Source of the DNA: Streptomyces blattellae
Lineage (GTDB): Bacteria > Actinomycetota > Actinomycetes > Streptomycetales > Streptomycetaceae
Reading direction: 5' to 3'
DNA: 64,000 nt
Assembly: GCF_009709555.1 (NCBI RefSeq)
Contig: NZ_WJBG01000242.1
Location: forward strand, 1-64,000
A program made the position numbers and the translations under genes. Under the pieces are notes generated by a model, which searched no databases, had not been told where the DNA came from, and was given only the letters and a program-made list of their open reading frames with translations. Below, piece by piece: positions 26,991 through 34,640 of this stretch. Each line of letters starts with the position of its first letter. The stretch's first letter is position 1.

Positions 26991-28118
26991 ATGGCGTTCG
27001 GCTGGATCGACGAACAGGCGGAGCTGCGCCGCCGCGCCGGACTGGAACGGACCCTGCGGCCCCGCCCCGCCGACTCTCCGCTGCTCGACCTCGCGAGCAA
27101 CGACTACCTGGGCCTGGCCCGCCACCCCGAGGTGGTCGAGGGGGCCACCAGCGCGGCCCGCGCCTGGGGCGGCGGCGCCACCGGCTCCCGCCTGGTCACC
27201 GGCACGACCGCGCTGCACGCCGAACTCGAACGCGAGCTGGCGGACTTCTGCGGCTTCGAGGCGGCCCTGGTCTTCTCCTCCGGCTACGCGGCCAACCTCG
27301 CCGCCGTCACCGCCCTGGCGCCGCACGGCTCACTGATCGTCTCCGACGCCGGCAACCACGCCTCGCTGATCGACGGCTGCAGACTGGCCCGCGGTAGCAC
27401 CCAGGTCGTCGCGCACGCCGACCCGGACGCCGTGCGCAAGGCGCTCCGGACGCATGACGGCCCCGCCGTCGCCGTGTCCGACACGGTCTTCTCGGTCGAC
27501 GGAGACGCCGCCCCGCTGACCGAGTTCGCCACGGCGTGCCGGGAGCACGGCGCCGGTCTGGTCGTCGACGACGCCCACGGCCTCGGTGTCCTCGGCGACG
27601 GCGGCCGCGGCGCCCCGCACGCGGCGGGTCTCGCGGGCGCGGGCGACGTCGTGGTGACGGTCACGCTCTCCAAGTCGCTCGGCAGCCAGGGCGGTGCCGT
27701 GCTCGGCCCCGCCCGGGTCATCGAGCACCTGGTCAACGCGGCCCGAACGTTCATCTTCGACACCGGTCTGGCCCCCGCCGCGGCGGGGGCGGCCCTGGCG
27801 GCGCTGCGGCTGCTGCGCCGTGAGCCGGAGCGGGCGGCGCGGGCGCGTGCGGTGGCACGCGAACTCCACGCGCGCCTGACCGCCGCGGGTCTGGAAGCGG
27901 TACGTCCGGACGCCGCGGTCGTCTCCGTGCGCGCGCCGTCCCCGGAGGGTGCCGTGCGGTGGGCGGCCGACTGCCGTACGGCGGGTCTCGCCGTGGGCTG
28001 CTTCCGTCCTCCTTCCGTGCCCGACGGCATCTCACGGCTGAGGCTCACCGCCCGCGCGGACCTCTCCGAGGCCCAGGTCGAGCGCGCTGTGGGAGTGATC
28101 GGCGAGACGCGACCATGA
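26991..28118 (+). CDS. bioF: 8-amino-7-oxononanoate synthase
   Basis: A 375-residue PLP-dependent alpha-oxoamine synthase joining pimeloyl thioester and L-alanine, the first ring-assembly step of biotin synthesis. Features: LLDLASNDYLGLARHP at the start, GGATGSRLVTGT, the PLP-ring Asp/His segment VVDDAHGLGVLG and PLP lysine Lys228 in TLSKSLGSQGG. ATG 26991 has CGGAGGAG 6 nt upstream; although the frame is open leftwards for 1.5 kb, that part overlaps bioB antisense and is not protein-like. Divergent from bioB, giving a complete bioF/bioBAD set. Confidence 0.95.
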   Translation: MAFGWIDEQAELRRRAGLERTLRPRPADSPLLDLASNDYLGLARHPEVVEGATSAARAWGGGATGSRLVTGTTALHAELERELADFCGFEAALVFSSGYAANLAAVTALAPHGSLIVSDAGNHASLIDGCRLARGSTQVVAHADPDAVRKALRTHDGPAVAVSDTVFSVDGDAAPLTEFATACREHGAGLVVDDAHGLGVLGDGGRGAPHAAGLAGAGDVVVTVTLSKSLGSQGGAVLGPARVIEHLVNAARTFIFDTGLAPAAAGAALAALRLLRREPERAARARAVARELHARLTAAGLEAVRPDAAVVSVRAPSPEGAVRWAADCRTAGLAVGCFRPPSVPDGISRLRLTARADLSEAQVERAVGVIGETRP

Positions 28119-28180
28119 GTCGGCGTGACATGGCCGTGCGTCGCGTGAACTGATTCAGAGGGGTCGCGGGGCAGGGGCGA

Positions 28181-28405
28181 TCACCGGAACGCGGCCGTGA
28201 ATCCCGCCCAGCTCTCGGGGGAGAAGAGCAGCGCGGGCCCGGCCGGGTCCTTCGAGTCGCGCACGGCGAGCAGCCCGGCCCCCGGGCCGGAAAGCGGCCG
28301 GGCCGTCTCGACGCAGTTGTTCGCACCCGTGCTGTAGCTGCTGCGCAGCCAGCGCACGGCGTGCAGTCGGGTACTGGAAGGTACGTTCCGAGGCAGTGCA
28401 GACAT
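28181..28405 (-). CDS. DUF397 domain protein
   Basis: A 74-residue protein with the DUF397 pattern: WLRSSYSTGANNCVETA near residues 19-35, then AVRDSKDPAGPALLFSPESWAGFTAAFR. DUF397 proteins almost always follow an Scr1-type XRE regulator in Streptomyces, and some pairs behave as toxin-antitoxin-like or developmental regulators. It starts 9 bp after the regulator stop, so they are co-transcribed. Confidence 0.9.
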   Translation of the reverse strand: MSALPRNVPSSTRLHAVRWLRSSYSTGANNCVETARPLSGPGAGLLAVRDSKDPAGPALLFSPESWAGFTAAFR

Positions 28406-28414
28406 GGTGCCTCC

Positions 28415-29284
28415 TTACACGCTGTCACCAATCGCGGCGATGTAATCCAACGAGTCGTCGGGCGAAAGGGCGTGGAACTGAAGGGTGTTGAAGGCCTCGG
28501 TGTAGGCCTGGAGGTCTTCTTTCCGTTCGAGATAGAGGCTACTCGTCAAGTGGTCCAGAACAACCACATCCAGATCAGAAGTGCTCGAAAATGAGAAGAT
28601 AACGAAAGGACCGGTGATGCCGATGTGGGCACCGGCCGCGAACGGCAGTACCTGAAGCCGCACTTGGGGGTAGCGCGCCGCCTCGATCAGCCGCTTCAAC
28701 TGCCGCGCCATGACGTCCGGCCCGCCGATCTCCCGGTGCAGCACCGCCTCGTCGAGCACCGCGCTCAGCTCCAGCGGCGGCTGCGAGCGCAGCACGTCCT
28801 GCCTGGCCAGGCGCACTTCCACCAGCGCGTCCAGCCGGTCGCCCGCGTCCTCGTCCAGTCCGCCCACCGCGGCCCGGGTCACCGCCCGCGCGTACTCGGG
28901 CGTCTGCAACAGTCCCGGTATGACGGAGGTCTCCAGCGTGCGCATCGCGCTGGCCTGGGACTCCAGGCTGATGAAATCCCGGTACGTCGGCGGCAGCACG
29001 CCCCGGTACGCATGCCACCAGTGGTGCCTCCCGGCAGTGTCGTCCTGTCCCGCCAACACCAGGAGCAACTCCCGCAGTTGGGGATCCGCCACTCCGTAGA
29101 CGTCCAGGAGTAACCGCACATCGGCCGGTTTCACCCCGCTCGAACCGGTCTCGATGCGGCTCACCTTGGACTGGTGCCAGCCCACGAGCCGGGCCGCCTC
29201 GCCGCTCGTGAGCCCGGCGCCGGTGCGCAGCGTGCGCAATTCGGCACCCAGTTTTCGGCGGCGTACCGCGGGACCGTGCTGCAT
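28415..29284 (-). CDS. XRE-family regulator with Scr1 domain, contains a TTA codon
   Basis: A 289-residue protein with an N-terminal helix-turn-helix (LRTLRTGAGLTSGEAARLVGW, then QSKVSRIETG) and a C-terminal Scr1-type domain with HWWHAYRGVLPPTYRDFISLE and the segment PGLLQTPEYARAV. It pairs with the DUF397 gene downstream and the divergent HATPase gene upstream, the trio seen at abaA-like and bldB-like loci. Leu58 is encoded by TTA (29111-29113 on the plus strand), the rare codon read only by the bldA tRNA, so its synthesis should depend on development. ATG 29284 has GGAGGAG upstream. Confidence 0.92.
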   Translation of the reverse strand: MQHGPAVRRRKLGAELRTLRTGAGLTSGEAARLVGWHQSKVSRIETGSSGVKPADVRLLLDVYGVADPQLRELLLVLAGQDDTAGRHHWWHAYRGVLPPTYRDFISLESQASAMRTLETSVIPGLLQTPEYARAVTRAAVGGLDEDAGDRLDALVEVRLARQDVLRSQPPLELSAVLDEAVLHREIGGPDVMARQLKRLIEAARYPQVRLQVLPFAAGAHIGITGPFVIFSFSSTSDLDVVVLDHLTSSLYLERKEDLQAYTEAFNTLQFHALSPDDSLDYIAAIGDSV

Positions 29285-29496
29285 GGGCTCCTCCTTACTC
29301 CTTCCGGGCCGCCCAAATACGGTCTGCCGTCGCAGAGTTCACCGCTTCGAGCGACAGATATATGCATATCTTGGTGGATCGCACCCGTGACCGGCCCGGT
29401 GATGGCAGTCTGGCGACGAAGCACCAGTCCGGGACCGTACTCGAACCCTCCGCTCCGTGTCGGACTGCGGTCCCGTGGGAAAGGGACGACGTCGCC

Positions 29497-29958
29497 ATGG
29501 CAGACCATCTGGAAGCATCCGTCACTCTGCCGAGCGATCCCGCCTCGGTCTCCGCGGCCCGCACCTACGTCGTCGGCACCCTGGCGGAATGGGGACTGCC
29601 GGCCGACACGGAACTGGCCGACACCCTCCGCCTCATCGTCTCCGAACTCGCCACCAACGCCGTACAGCACACTTTCGGGCAGTCACCCACCTTCACGGTG
29701 GACATCGAACTCGACCGTGACGAACACCTGCGCATCGGCGTCACGGACAGCCATCCGCGGTTCCCCAAACGGCTGCCCGCGGCCGTCCAGCAGGACAACG
29801 GCCGCGGCCTCGTCATCATTCGCTGGCTGACCGCCGAGTTCGGCGGCAAGCTGAGAATCCGGCCCACCCGCGAGGGCGGCAAGACGATCTCCATCGAACT
29901 GCCGTGGACGGTACCGGCGCGGCCGGTGACGACGACGGCGGTGCAGCAGGAGCCTTAG
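29497..29958 (+). CDS. ATP-binding anti-sigma-like HATPase protein
   Basis: A 153-residue single-domain GHKL ATPase of the SpoIIAB/RsbW class. The N-box is LRLIVSELATNAVQHTF; the G-box regions appear as GVTDSHPRFPK and DNGRGLVIIRWLTAEFGG. In Streptomyces such small HATPases accompany XRE/DUF397 pairs, and their role is thought to be anti-sigma or kinase signalling. ATG 29497 gives the usual N-terminus. It is divergent from the XRE gene with a 212-bp gap containing AT-rich ATATATGCATAT at 29357-29368, probably promoter DNA. Confidence 0.85.
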   Translation: MADHLEASVTLPSDPASVSAARTYVVGTLAEWGLPADTELADTLRLIVSELATNAVQHTFGQSPTFTVDIELDRDEHLRIGVTDSHPRFPKRLPAAVQQDNGRGLVIIRWLTAEFGGKLRIRPTREGGKTISIELPWTVPARPVTTTAVQQEP

Positions 29959-30092
29959 AAATCAGATGTGCCGGGCCCGCCTCCCGTTCCAGCTGGGGGG
30001 CGCTCCCGGCGTCGGCGGCGTTCCCGCCCGCGTGGTCGAGGGCGTCGCGCCGACGGCCCTCGGTGTGCTGCTCGTTCCCGGATCGCTGGGGT

Positions 30093-30130
30093 GACGCGGT
30101 GACGGCGCGTCAGGACGCCGTCACCGCGTC
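30093..30130. terminator. 15-bp-stem bidirectional terminator
   Basis: Perfect stem GACGCGGTGACGGCG / CGCCGTCACCGCGTC around an 8-base loop, 7 bp beyond the stop of the minus-strand NlpC gene and after the plus-strand HATPase gene. The remaining gap (29959-30092) shows no gene. Confidence 0.8.
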
Positions 30131-30137
30131 GCTCAGG

Positions 30138-30611
30138 TCACTTGACCCGGCCGTACCAGACGCTCTTGGTCCAGATCTTCTGCAGTCGCACGACGTCCCC
30201 GGTCTTCGGGGCGTGCCAGATCTTTCCCTTCCCGGCGTAGAGGCCGACGTGGTAGACGTTCGAGCCCGAGTGGAAGAACACCAGGTCTCCGGCCTTGCGG
30301 CTCTTGGCCGAGATGTGGCGTGTCTTGTTGTACTGCTGAGCCGCCGTCCGCGGCAGGCTCTTGCCCGCCTTCTTGTACGAGTACAGCGTCAGCCCCGAGC
30401 AGTCGAACCGGCGCGGCCCCGTGGCGCCGTACTTGTACGGGGCGCCCTTCTTGGAGGCCGCGACCTGGAGTGCCTTCGTCGCCGGAGTCGCAGCCGCGGC
30501 ATCTGAGGAGAGACCCGGCACCACGACGGAGCCGCCCACGGCGGCCAGGGTGAGAGCCGAGGCCGTGCCGGCCCGGGCCATCAGCGACGGGACACGATTG
30601 AGCGCAGTCAT
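30138..30611 (-). CDS. secreted NlpC/P60 cell-wall hydrolase
   Basis: A 157-residue exported peptidoglycan endopeptidase. A signal sequence spans about residues 1-41 (basic start, hydrophobic core SALTLAAVGGSVVV, cleavage near DAAAATPA). The NlpC/P60 domain follows directly with catalytic Cys71 (RRFDCSGL), His121 (VYHVGLY) and third polar residue His133 (IWHAP). There is no separate wall-binding domain. ATG 30611 is chosen because it starts the signal peptide and has GAAGGG before it. A probable c-di-AMP riboswitch lies in the leader, linking wall remodelling to the nucleotide signal. Confidence 0.92.
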   Translation of the reverse strand: MTALNRVPSLMARAGTASALTLAAVGGSVVVPGLSSDAAAATPATKALQVAASKKGAPYKYGATGPRRFDCSGLTLYSYKKAGKSLPRTAAQQYNKTRHISAKSRKAGDLVFFHSGSNVYHVGLYAGKGKIWHAPKTGDVVRLQKIWTKSVWYGRVK

Positions 30612-30617
30612 GCGCAA

Positions 30618-30782
30618 CCCTTCGTCAGCCGCCTGTGAAGGATGACCTGTCGGATTCGGGCTGGCGAAGTTGCCCGGCCGCTGACGCGGCTTCACCCCAA
30701 GGACTGCTCGGCCCGGTCATGGCGTGACCGTTCCGGCGACCCGTCGTGCTTGGGTCCTCCACTCCTGCCGATCCACTTCTGT
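30618..30782 (-). promoter_or_regulatory. ydaO-yuaA (c-di-AMP) riboswitch in NlpC/P60 leader
   Basis: On the minus strand the leader contains, in the known order, GTGGAGGACCCAAGC (30762-30748), GGGGTGAAGCC (30698-30688), a GCGTCAGC stem region, and CCAGCCCGAATCCGACAG (30664-30647), followed by GGCGGCTGACGAAGGG just before the start codon. These are the conserved blocks of the ydaO-yuaA class, recognised from memory. This class binds c-di-AMP and usually turns off wall hydrolase genes; in Streptomyces it controls rpfA and NlpC/P60 genes. Exact boundaries are approximate. Confidence 0.85.
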
Positions 30783-31163
30783 CGACCGGTCATCCGGGCG
30801 GCGGCAGGACTCGGCGTCCGCCCGGATCGCCCCGCCGTTGTGGCGGGGGCTTGTCGTCAGACAGGGATCTTCACTCACGGGTGAGCGAAAAACCCAATGG
30901 AATCGGGGATTTGTGGCGTTACTCACCACTCACCCGTTCGGGTGGACACCTCTGTGTTCGAGTGGATGTCCCGGGCCGCGCAGGGCCCCGGACCAGCGCG
31001 AAAACCTCTCATCGGCCCCGGAGGCAAGCGGGTTGCGCAAGCCTGGCAGTCCCAAAAAATTACAAACATCTACTCCGGACAGCGGTACGTCATTTGGTCC
31101 GTTTCAGATCCGGCCCGGACGTCTCGCGGTCGTGGCGAGAGCCCGGACCGAAGGCGGGGTCGG
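30783..31163. other. gene-free stretch upstream of the riboswitch
   Basis: About 380 bp without a convincing gene on either strand. It contains small inverted repeats such as CTCACGGGTGAG (30875-30886) and CACCCGTTCGGGTG (30928-30941) and an AT-rich pocket near 31055-31075 unusual for this genome. The promoter of the riboswitch-NlpC transcript is probably here. Nothing else is visible. Confidence 0.5.
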
Positions 31164-31481
31164 TCAACTGTCGGAGCGCGGCGGCACGATGACGCGCGCC
31201 GTGCGGCGCTCGCCGTCCAGCACGCGCAGCGCCCGCGTGAGAGTCGGGCCGTGCAGCTCGGTCTCGCCCCGCTGGTGCATCAGTGCCAGCGCGTCGCGCA
31301 GTTCGGCCGCCCGGGTCACCAACGCCTGGGCGGCGCGCAGTCCGCGGTAGGTGTCCCCGTGGTGCACCGGGTTGATCCGGCCCAGCAGATCGACCACATC
31401 GAGGTAACGGTCGATCAGCTCGCCCTCGGCGCGGGTGAGGGCGGGCAGCGGCGGGAGTTCGGGCGGGAGCACCGCGGTCAC
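31164..31481 (-). CDS. small conserved-looking protein coupled to clpP
   Basis: A 105-residue, helix-rich acidic/basic protein of unknown function (LPALTRAEGELIDRYLDVVDLLGRINPVHHGDTYRG, then a predicted amphipathic helix with LVTRAAELRDALALMHQRGE). No known domain recognised. The ATG overlaps the clpP stop by 4 bp, so it is translationally coupled and may be an accessory or regulator of this ClpP (inference). Confidence 0.7.
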   Translation of the reverse strand: MTAVLPPELPPLPALTRAEGELIDRYLDVVDLLGRINPVHHGDTYRGLRAAQALVTRAAELRDALALMHQRGETELHGPTLTRALRVLDGERRTARVIVPPRSDS

Positions 31482-32113
31482 TTCCCGGTGGGCGGAGCCA
31501 TGGTGGACTTGCGGCTGGGGATGATCCGGTCCACCAGTCCGTAGTCCAGGGCCTCCTGGGCGGTGAGGATCTTGTCCCGTTCGATGTCCGCGCTCACCTG
31601 TTCGTGCGTGCGCCCGGTGTGCCGCACGAGCATCTCCTCCAGTCGGGCCCGGGTCCGCATCAACTCCTCGGCGTAGATGGCGAGATCGCTGGCCTGTCCC
31701 TCGATCGGCTCGGGCAGCGCCGGCTGATGGATCACCATGCGCGCTCCCGGCAGTGCGAATCGCTTGCCCGGTGTGCCCGCGGCCAGCAGCACGGCGGCGG
31801 ACGAGCCCGCCTGGCCCAGGCAGATCGTCTCCACGTCGCAGGTGACGTACCGCAGCGTGTCGTAGATCGCCGACATCGCGCTGAAGGAGCCGCCGGGGGA
31901 GTTGATGTAGAGCGAGATGTCCCGGTCCGGGGCCTGGTACTCAAGGTGCATGAACTGCGCCATCACGTCGTTCGCCGAGGTGTCGTCGATCGGGGTGCCG
32001 AGAAAGACGATCCGCTCCTCCAGCAGCTTCGAGTACGGGTCCATCGTCTTCTGCCCGAAGCTGGTGCGCTCCGTGAACTCGGGCAGGACATGGCGGGCGG
32101 ACGGTCGGGTCAT
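31478..32113 (-). CDS. clpP: ClpP-family serine protease (additional paralog)
   Basis: A 211-residue ClpP protease subunit. Catalytic triad visible: Ser104 in LGQAGSSAAVLLAAG, His129 in ARMVIHQP, Asp180 in IERDKIL; the handle region INSPGGSFSAMSAIYDTL is standard. The sequence GQAGSS differs slightly from the usual GQAASM. There is no second clpP or Clp ATPase beside it, unlike clpP1P2-clpX, so it is one of the extra stand-alone copies found in Streptomyces. ATG 32113 has GAGGAGGGG upstream; the frame extends further but not as ClpP. Confidence 0.92.
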   Translation of the reverse strand: MTRPSARHVLPEFTERTSFGQKTMDPYSKLLEERIVFLGTPIDDTSANDVMAQFMHLEYQAPDRDISLYINSPGGSFSAMSAIYDTLRYVTCDVETICLGQAGSSAAVLLAAGTPGKRFALPGARMVIHQPALPEPIEGQASDLAIYAEELMRTRARLEEMLVRHTGRTHEQVSADIERDKILTAQEALDYGLVDRIIPSRKSTMAPPTGK

Positions 32114-32142
32114 GGCGAACCCCTCCTCGGCAGAGCTGTCTC

Positions 32143-32166
32143 TGTATAAAATGTACAGGACGTACG
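32143..32166. promoter_or_regulatory. TGTAYA-type repeats between clpP and phd
   Basis: TGTATA (32143-32148), TGTACA (32152-32157) and CGTACG (32161-32166) are spaced 9 bp centre to centre in the 88-bp gap between the divergent starts. YefM/Phd antitoxins bind TGTACA-like hexamers, so autoregulation, possibly including clpP, is plausible. TATAAA at 32145-32150 may serve as a -10 box. Confidence 0.45.
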
Positions 32167-32201
32167 GTGCGAGCGTGAGGGGGTCACCGTAAGCTGGGGG
32201 C

Positions 32202-32480
32202 ATGGCCTACGAGATTCCGGTGACGCAAGCCAGGGCTGAGCTCGCCGACCTGATCAACAAGGTGGTGTACGGCGGTGAGCGCGTCGTCGTGACGCGGCAC
32301 GGCAAGCCTCTCGTCGCCCTTGTCTCCGCCGCCGACCTCGAACGACTCGAACAACTCAAGGAACCCGCGGACGAGCAGGTGATCAGCTCGGTCTCCGCCG
32401 TCCGCGAACTCGCCCCGGCTCCCCGTGAACGGCAGCGCTTCGGCATCGCGGCGGAGCACCGGGGGGCCGATCAGACGTAA
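32202..32480 (+). CDS. Phd/YefM-family antitoxin, no toxin gene beside it
   Basis: A 92-residue protein with the full Phd/YefM N-terminal DNA-binding pattern: IPVTQARAELADLINKVVYGGERVVVTRHGKPLVALVSAADLERLE. The C-terminal tail (APRERQRFGIAAEH) is where toxin contact usually occurs. No RelE/YoeB/PIN/Doc gene follows; the next 140 bp are repeat DNA. So it is an orphan antitoxin or a repressor. The ATG is preceded by TAAGCT 6 bp away and only a weak G-rich ribosome site. Confidence 0.85.
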   Translation: MAYEIPVTQARAELADLINKVVYGGERVVVTRHGKPLVALVSAADLERLEQLKEPADEQVISSVSAVRELAPAPRERQRFGIAAEHRGADQT

Positions 32481-32494
32481 GCGCTCCGCTAGGG

Positions 32495-32620
32495 CTCCGC
32501 TGGAGGGCTGGAGGCTCCCCGACTCTCGACTTCGCCAGAGCGGGGGGACCCCCATGAGCGGGGGACCCCCATCGCGCCGGAGTCACATATCGATACGACC
32601 CGCGCCCTGGCGGGGCGCTG
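32495..32620. repeat. dispersed intergenic repeat, terminator-like
   Basis: This gap contains GGGGGACCCCCAT twice (32543-32555 and 32560-32572), each a palindromic GGGGGACCCCC core, then CATATCGATACG and the hairpin GCGCCC-TGGCG-GGGCGC (32602-32618). The second half matches the family at 4571-4616 and 56379-56458. Probably terminates the phd gene and the convergent membrane-protein gene. Confidence 0.55.
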
Positions 32621-33757
32621 TCAGCCGACCGGCGAAAGCTCGCGCGCCCCCTTCAGCACGCCCCCCTCCGATACATCCCCCTTTGATACGTCCCTCTTCG
32701 GCACGTCCCTCTTCGGCATGTCCCCCTTCGTGCGTCCCTTGACCGCACCCCCGAGCAGTACCGCCCCCAGGCCCAGCGCCGCCCACCAGGTCAGCGTCAG
32801 TGCGGGCCCGGTCGCCGCCGCGCCGTCGAAGAACGACACCGAGCGCAGCAGGGTCGTCCCCGCGCCGGGCGGCAGCAACTGTCCGATCGTCCCGGCGGGC
32901 TCCGGCAGCATCTGCGGCGCCGAGGCGGCCCCGGACCACGGGTTGCCGAACAGCATCATCACGCCGGCGGCGACCCCCACCCCGGCGCGACCGATCAGCG
33001 CGGCGAGTCCGGCGACGGCACCGCTCACCGCCAGCGTCGCCAGACCCAGCGAGCCGGCCTCCGCCCACCAGTCACCGGTGAGGACGTGCAGCCAGCTGTC
33101 CGCGATCGCGGTCGCCGTGATGCCGACCAGGGCGGCGGCGCCGATCAGCGTGGCCACGGCCCGCAGGCCGCGCAGCCCGAGGAACGTCACCACCGCGCCG
33201 GCCGCCATACCGGCCATCACGAGCGGCAGCACGCTCGCGTTGAAGGCCGCGCCGCGTGGGTCGTTTTCGGGGGCGGGCACGACATCGACCGTCCGGACCG
33301 GGTTCAGCTCGGCGGACGCCTGCTGGAGGACCTGTGCGACGGCCGGGCTCGCGGCTGTGGAGGTCAGCAGTTCGGTGCCTTCGGGGGTGACGACGATCGC
33401 GCCGTATACGGTCCGGTCCTCGATGGCGTGCCGGGCGTCGGCTTCACCGGCGTAGCGGTGGACGTCGAACGAGCCCTCCTGGTGCGCCAGCCGCTCCTCC
33501 ATCTGCGTCGTCGCGGCGGCGGTCCCGGCCACGCCGACTGGCAGGTCGTGCGGCGCGGTGCGGGCGGCGGGCCAGGCGAAGGCCCACAGGGCCAGTGCCG
33601 CGAGGACGGGGGCGAGCACGAGGACCGCGATCAGGCGGCGGGTGCGCGGCGGGGCTGCCGCTGAGCGGCCGGCGGGTGTGTCGGTGACGGTGACTGGGGC
33701 GGCGAAGGCGGCGGGTTCAGCGGTGACGGTGGAGGGCGTGTCGGTGACGGTGGGCAT
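32621..33757 (-). CDS. multi-pass membrane protein, YhgE/ABC-2-like
   Basis: A 378-residue protein with an N-terminal Thr/Pro-rich tail, one helix near residues 42-62, an extracellular domain of about 110 residues (LPVGVAGTAAATTQM to VDVVPAPENDP), then five hydrophobic segments at about 175-325. This matches the YhgE/Pip or ABC-2 permease topology; function unknown. The C-terminus ends in a five-residue repeat of the KRDVP/KGDVS type (residues 344-368, DNA 32654-32728). It is divergent from a TetR gene with two matching operator-like sites between them, so it is probably the regulated target. Confidence 0.8.
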   Translation of the reverse strand: MPTVTDTPSTVTAEPAAFAAPVTVTDTPAGRSAAAPPRTRRLIAVLVLAPVLAALALWAFAWPAARTAPHDLPVGVAGTAAATTQMEERLAHQEGSFDVHRYAGEADARHAIEDRTVYGAIVVTPEGTELLTSTAASPAVAQVLQQASAELNPVRTVDVVPAPENDPRGAAFNASVLPLVMAGMAAGAVVTFLGLRGLRAVATLIGAAALVGITATAIADSWLHVLTGDWWAEAGSLGLATLAVSGAVAGLAALIGRAGVGVAAGVMMLFGNPWSGAASAPQMLPEPAGTIGQLLPPGAGTTLLRSVSFFDGAAATGPALTLTWWAALGLGAVLLGGAVKGRTKGDMPKRDVPKRDVSKGDVSEGGVLKGARELSPVG

Positions 33758-33789
33758 GCGATTCCCCTCGGGTCGGCACGGGCGTCAAA

Positions 33790-33868
33790 AAGAAGGATCG
33801 TTCGTTTTTATTATGCCGCCAGCGTCTCCGGGCGCCGTTGCCTTGTCAAGAAGGAATGCTCGTTTTAA
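33790..33868. promoter_or_regulatory. paired operator sites between membrane protein and tetR
   Basis: Two copies of the pattern AAGAAGGA-N2-G-N-TCGTTTT: 33790-33808 (AAGAAGGATCGTTCGTTTT) and 33848-33866 (AAGAAGGAATGCTCGTTTT), 58 bp apart in the same orientation. Each is a partial inverted repeat with A-rich and T-rich flanks, typical of TetR sites controlling both divergent genes. Confidence 0.65.
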
Positions 33869-33878
33869 CTTTGCGGAC

Positions 33879-34508
33879 ATGGCCCGTGTATCCCAGGCAC
33901 ACCTCGACGCCCGACGCCGTCAGATCCTCGACGGCGCCGCCCGCTGCTTCGCGCGCAACGGCTTCCACGCCACGTCCATGCAGGATGTGCTGAAGGAGGT
34001 CGATCTCTCGGCCGGTGCGGTGTACCGCTACTTCAGCGGTAAGGACGAGCTGATCGCCGCGATCTTCACTGAGGTGCTCGGGGAGGTTCGGATGTCCTTC
34101 GAGGCGGCCACCGAGCAGGTGCCGCCCCCGCCGCCGGACGTCCTGATCGGTTCGGTGCTCGGCCGGACCTTCGGCGCGAGGGCCCATCTGGCCGTCGACG
34201 GCGAGCCGGTCTTCTCGCGGCTGATCATCCAGGTCTGGGCGGAGTCGCTGCGCAACAAGGACCTGGCCGCCGTCATGATCGAGGGGTTCGAAGCGATTCG
34301 CCTGGCCTGGGGGCGGATCGTCGAGGCATACCAGGACGCCGGGATGATGCCGCGAGACGTGCCCGCGGATCATGTCGCGCGGACCATGATCGCCGCCGCG
34401 CAGGGGTTCATCATCCAGCAGACGATGCTCGGTCCGGCCCCCGTCGAATTCCTCCAGGACGGTTTGCGGGCGTTGATGGGCGCACGGGACGCGCGGTCCG
34501 AAGCCTGA
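33879..34508 (+). CDS. TetR/AcrR-family repressor
   Basis: A 209-residue regulator. The helix-turn-helix lies at about residues 12-58: RRQILDGAARCFARNGFHATSMQDVLKEVDLSAGAVYRYFSGKDEL. The C-terminal ligand-binding part has no recognisable effector signature. ATG 33879 directly precedes the domain; upstream in-frame codons are not protein-like. No good ribosome site is seen. It probably represses itself and the divergent membrane protein through the paired AAGAAGGA sites. Confidence 0.9.
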   Translation: MARVSQAHLDARRRQILDGAARCFARNGFHATSMQDVLKEVDLSAGAVYRYFSGKDELIAAIFTEVLGEVRMSFEAATEQVPPPPPDVLIGSVLGRTFGARAHLAVDGEPVFSRLIIQVWAESLRNKDLAAVMIEGFEAIRLAWGRIVEAYQDAGMMPRDVPADHVARTMIAAAQGFIIQQTMLGPAPVEFLQDGLRALMGARDARSEA

Positions 34509-34640
34509 TGGATCACAGCCCGGGTTAACGTGCCTGAAACTCCTTCCAACTAGCCTGCCCCTCCACGCCACCAGGCACTTTGCCCGGTGGCCGCGGCAAC
34601 CGGGCCCCGCACGGTCCGGAGCGAGGAGGTGAGGTGGGAC

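Noticed and set aside
30720..31544. Open frames on both strands upstream of the NlpC gene
   Set aside because: They cross the riboswitch and promoter region, overlap each other, and show no codon bias or family features.
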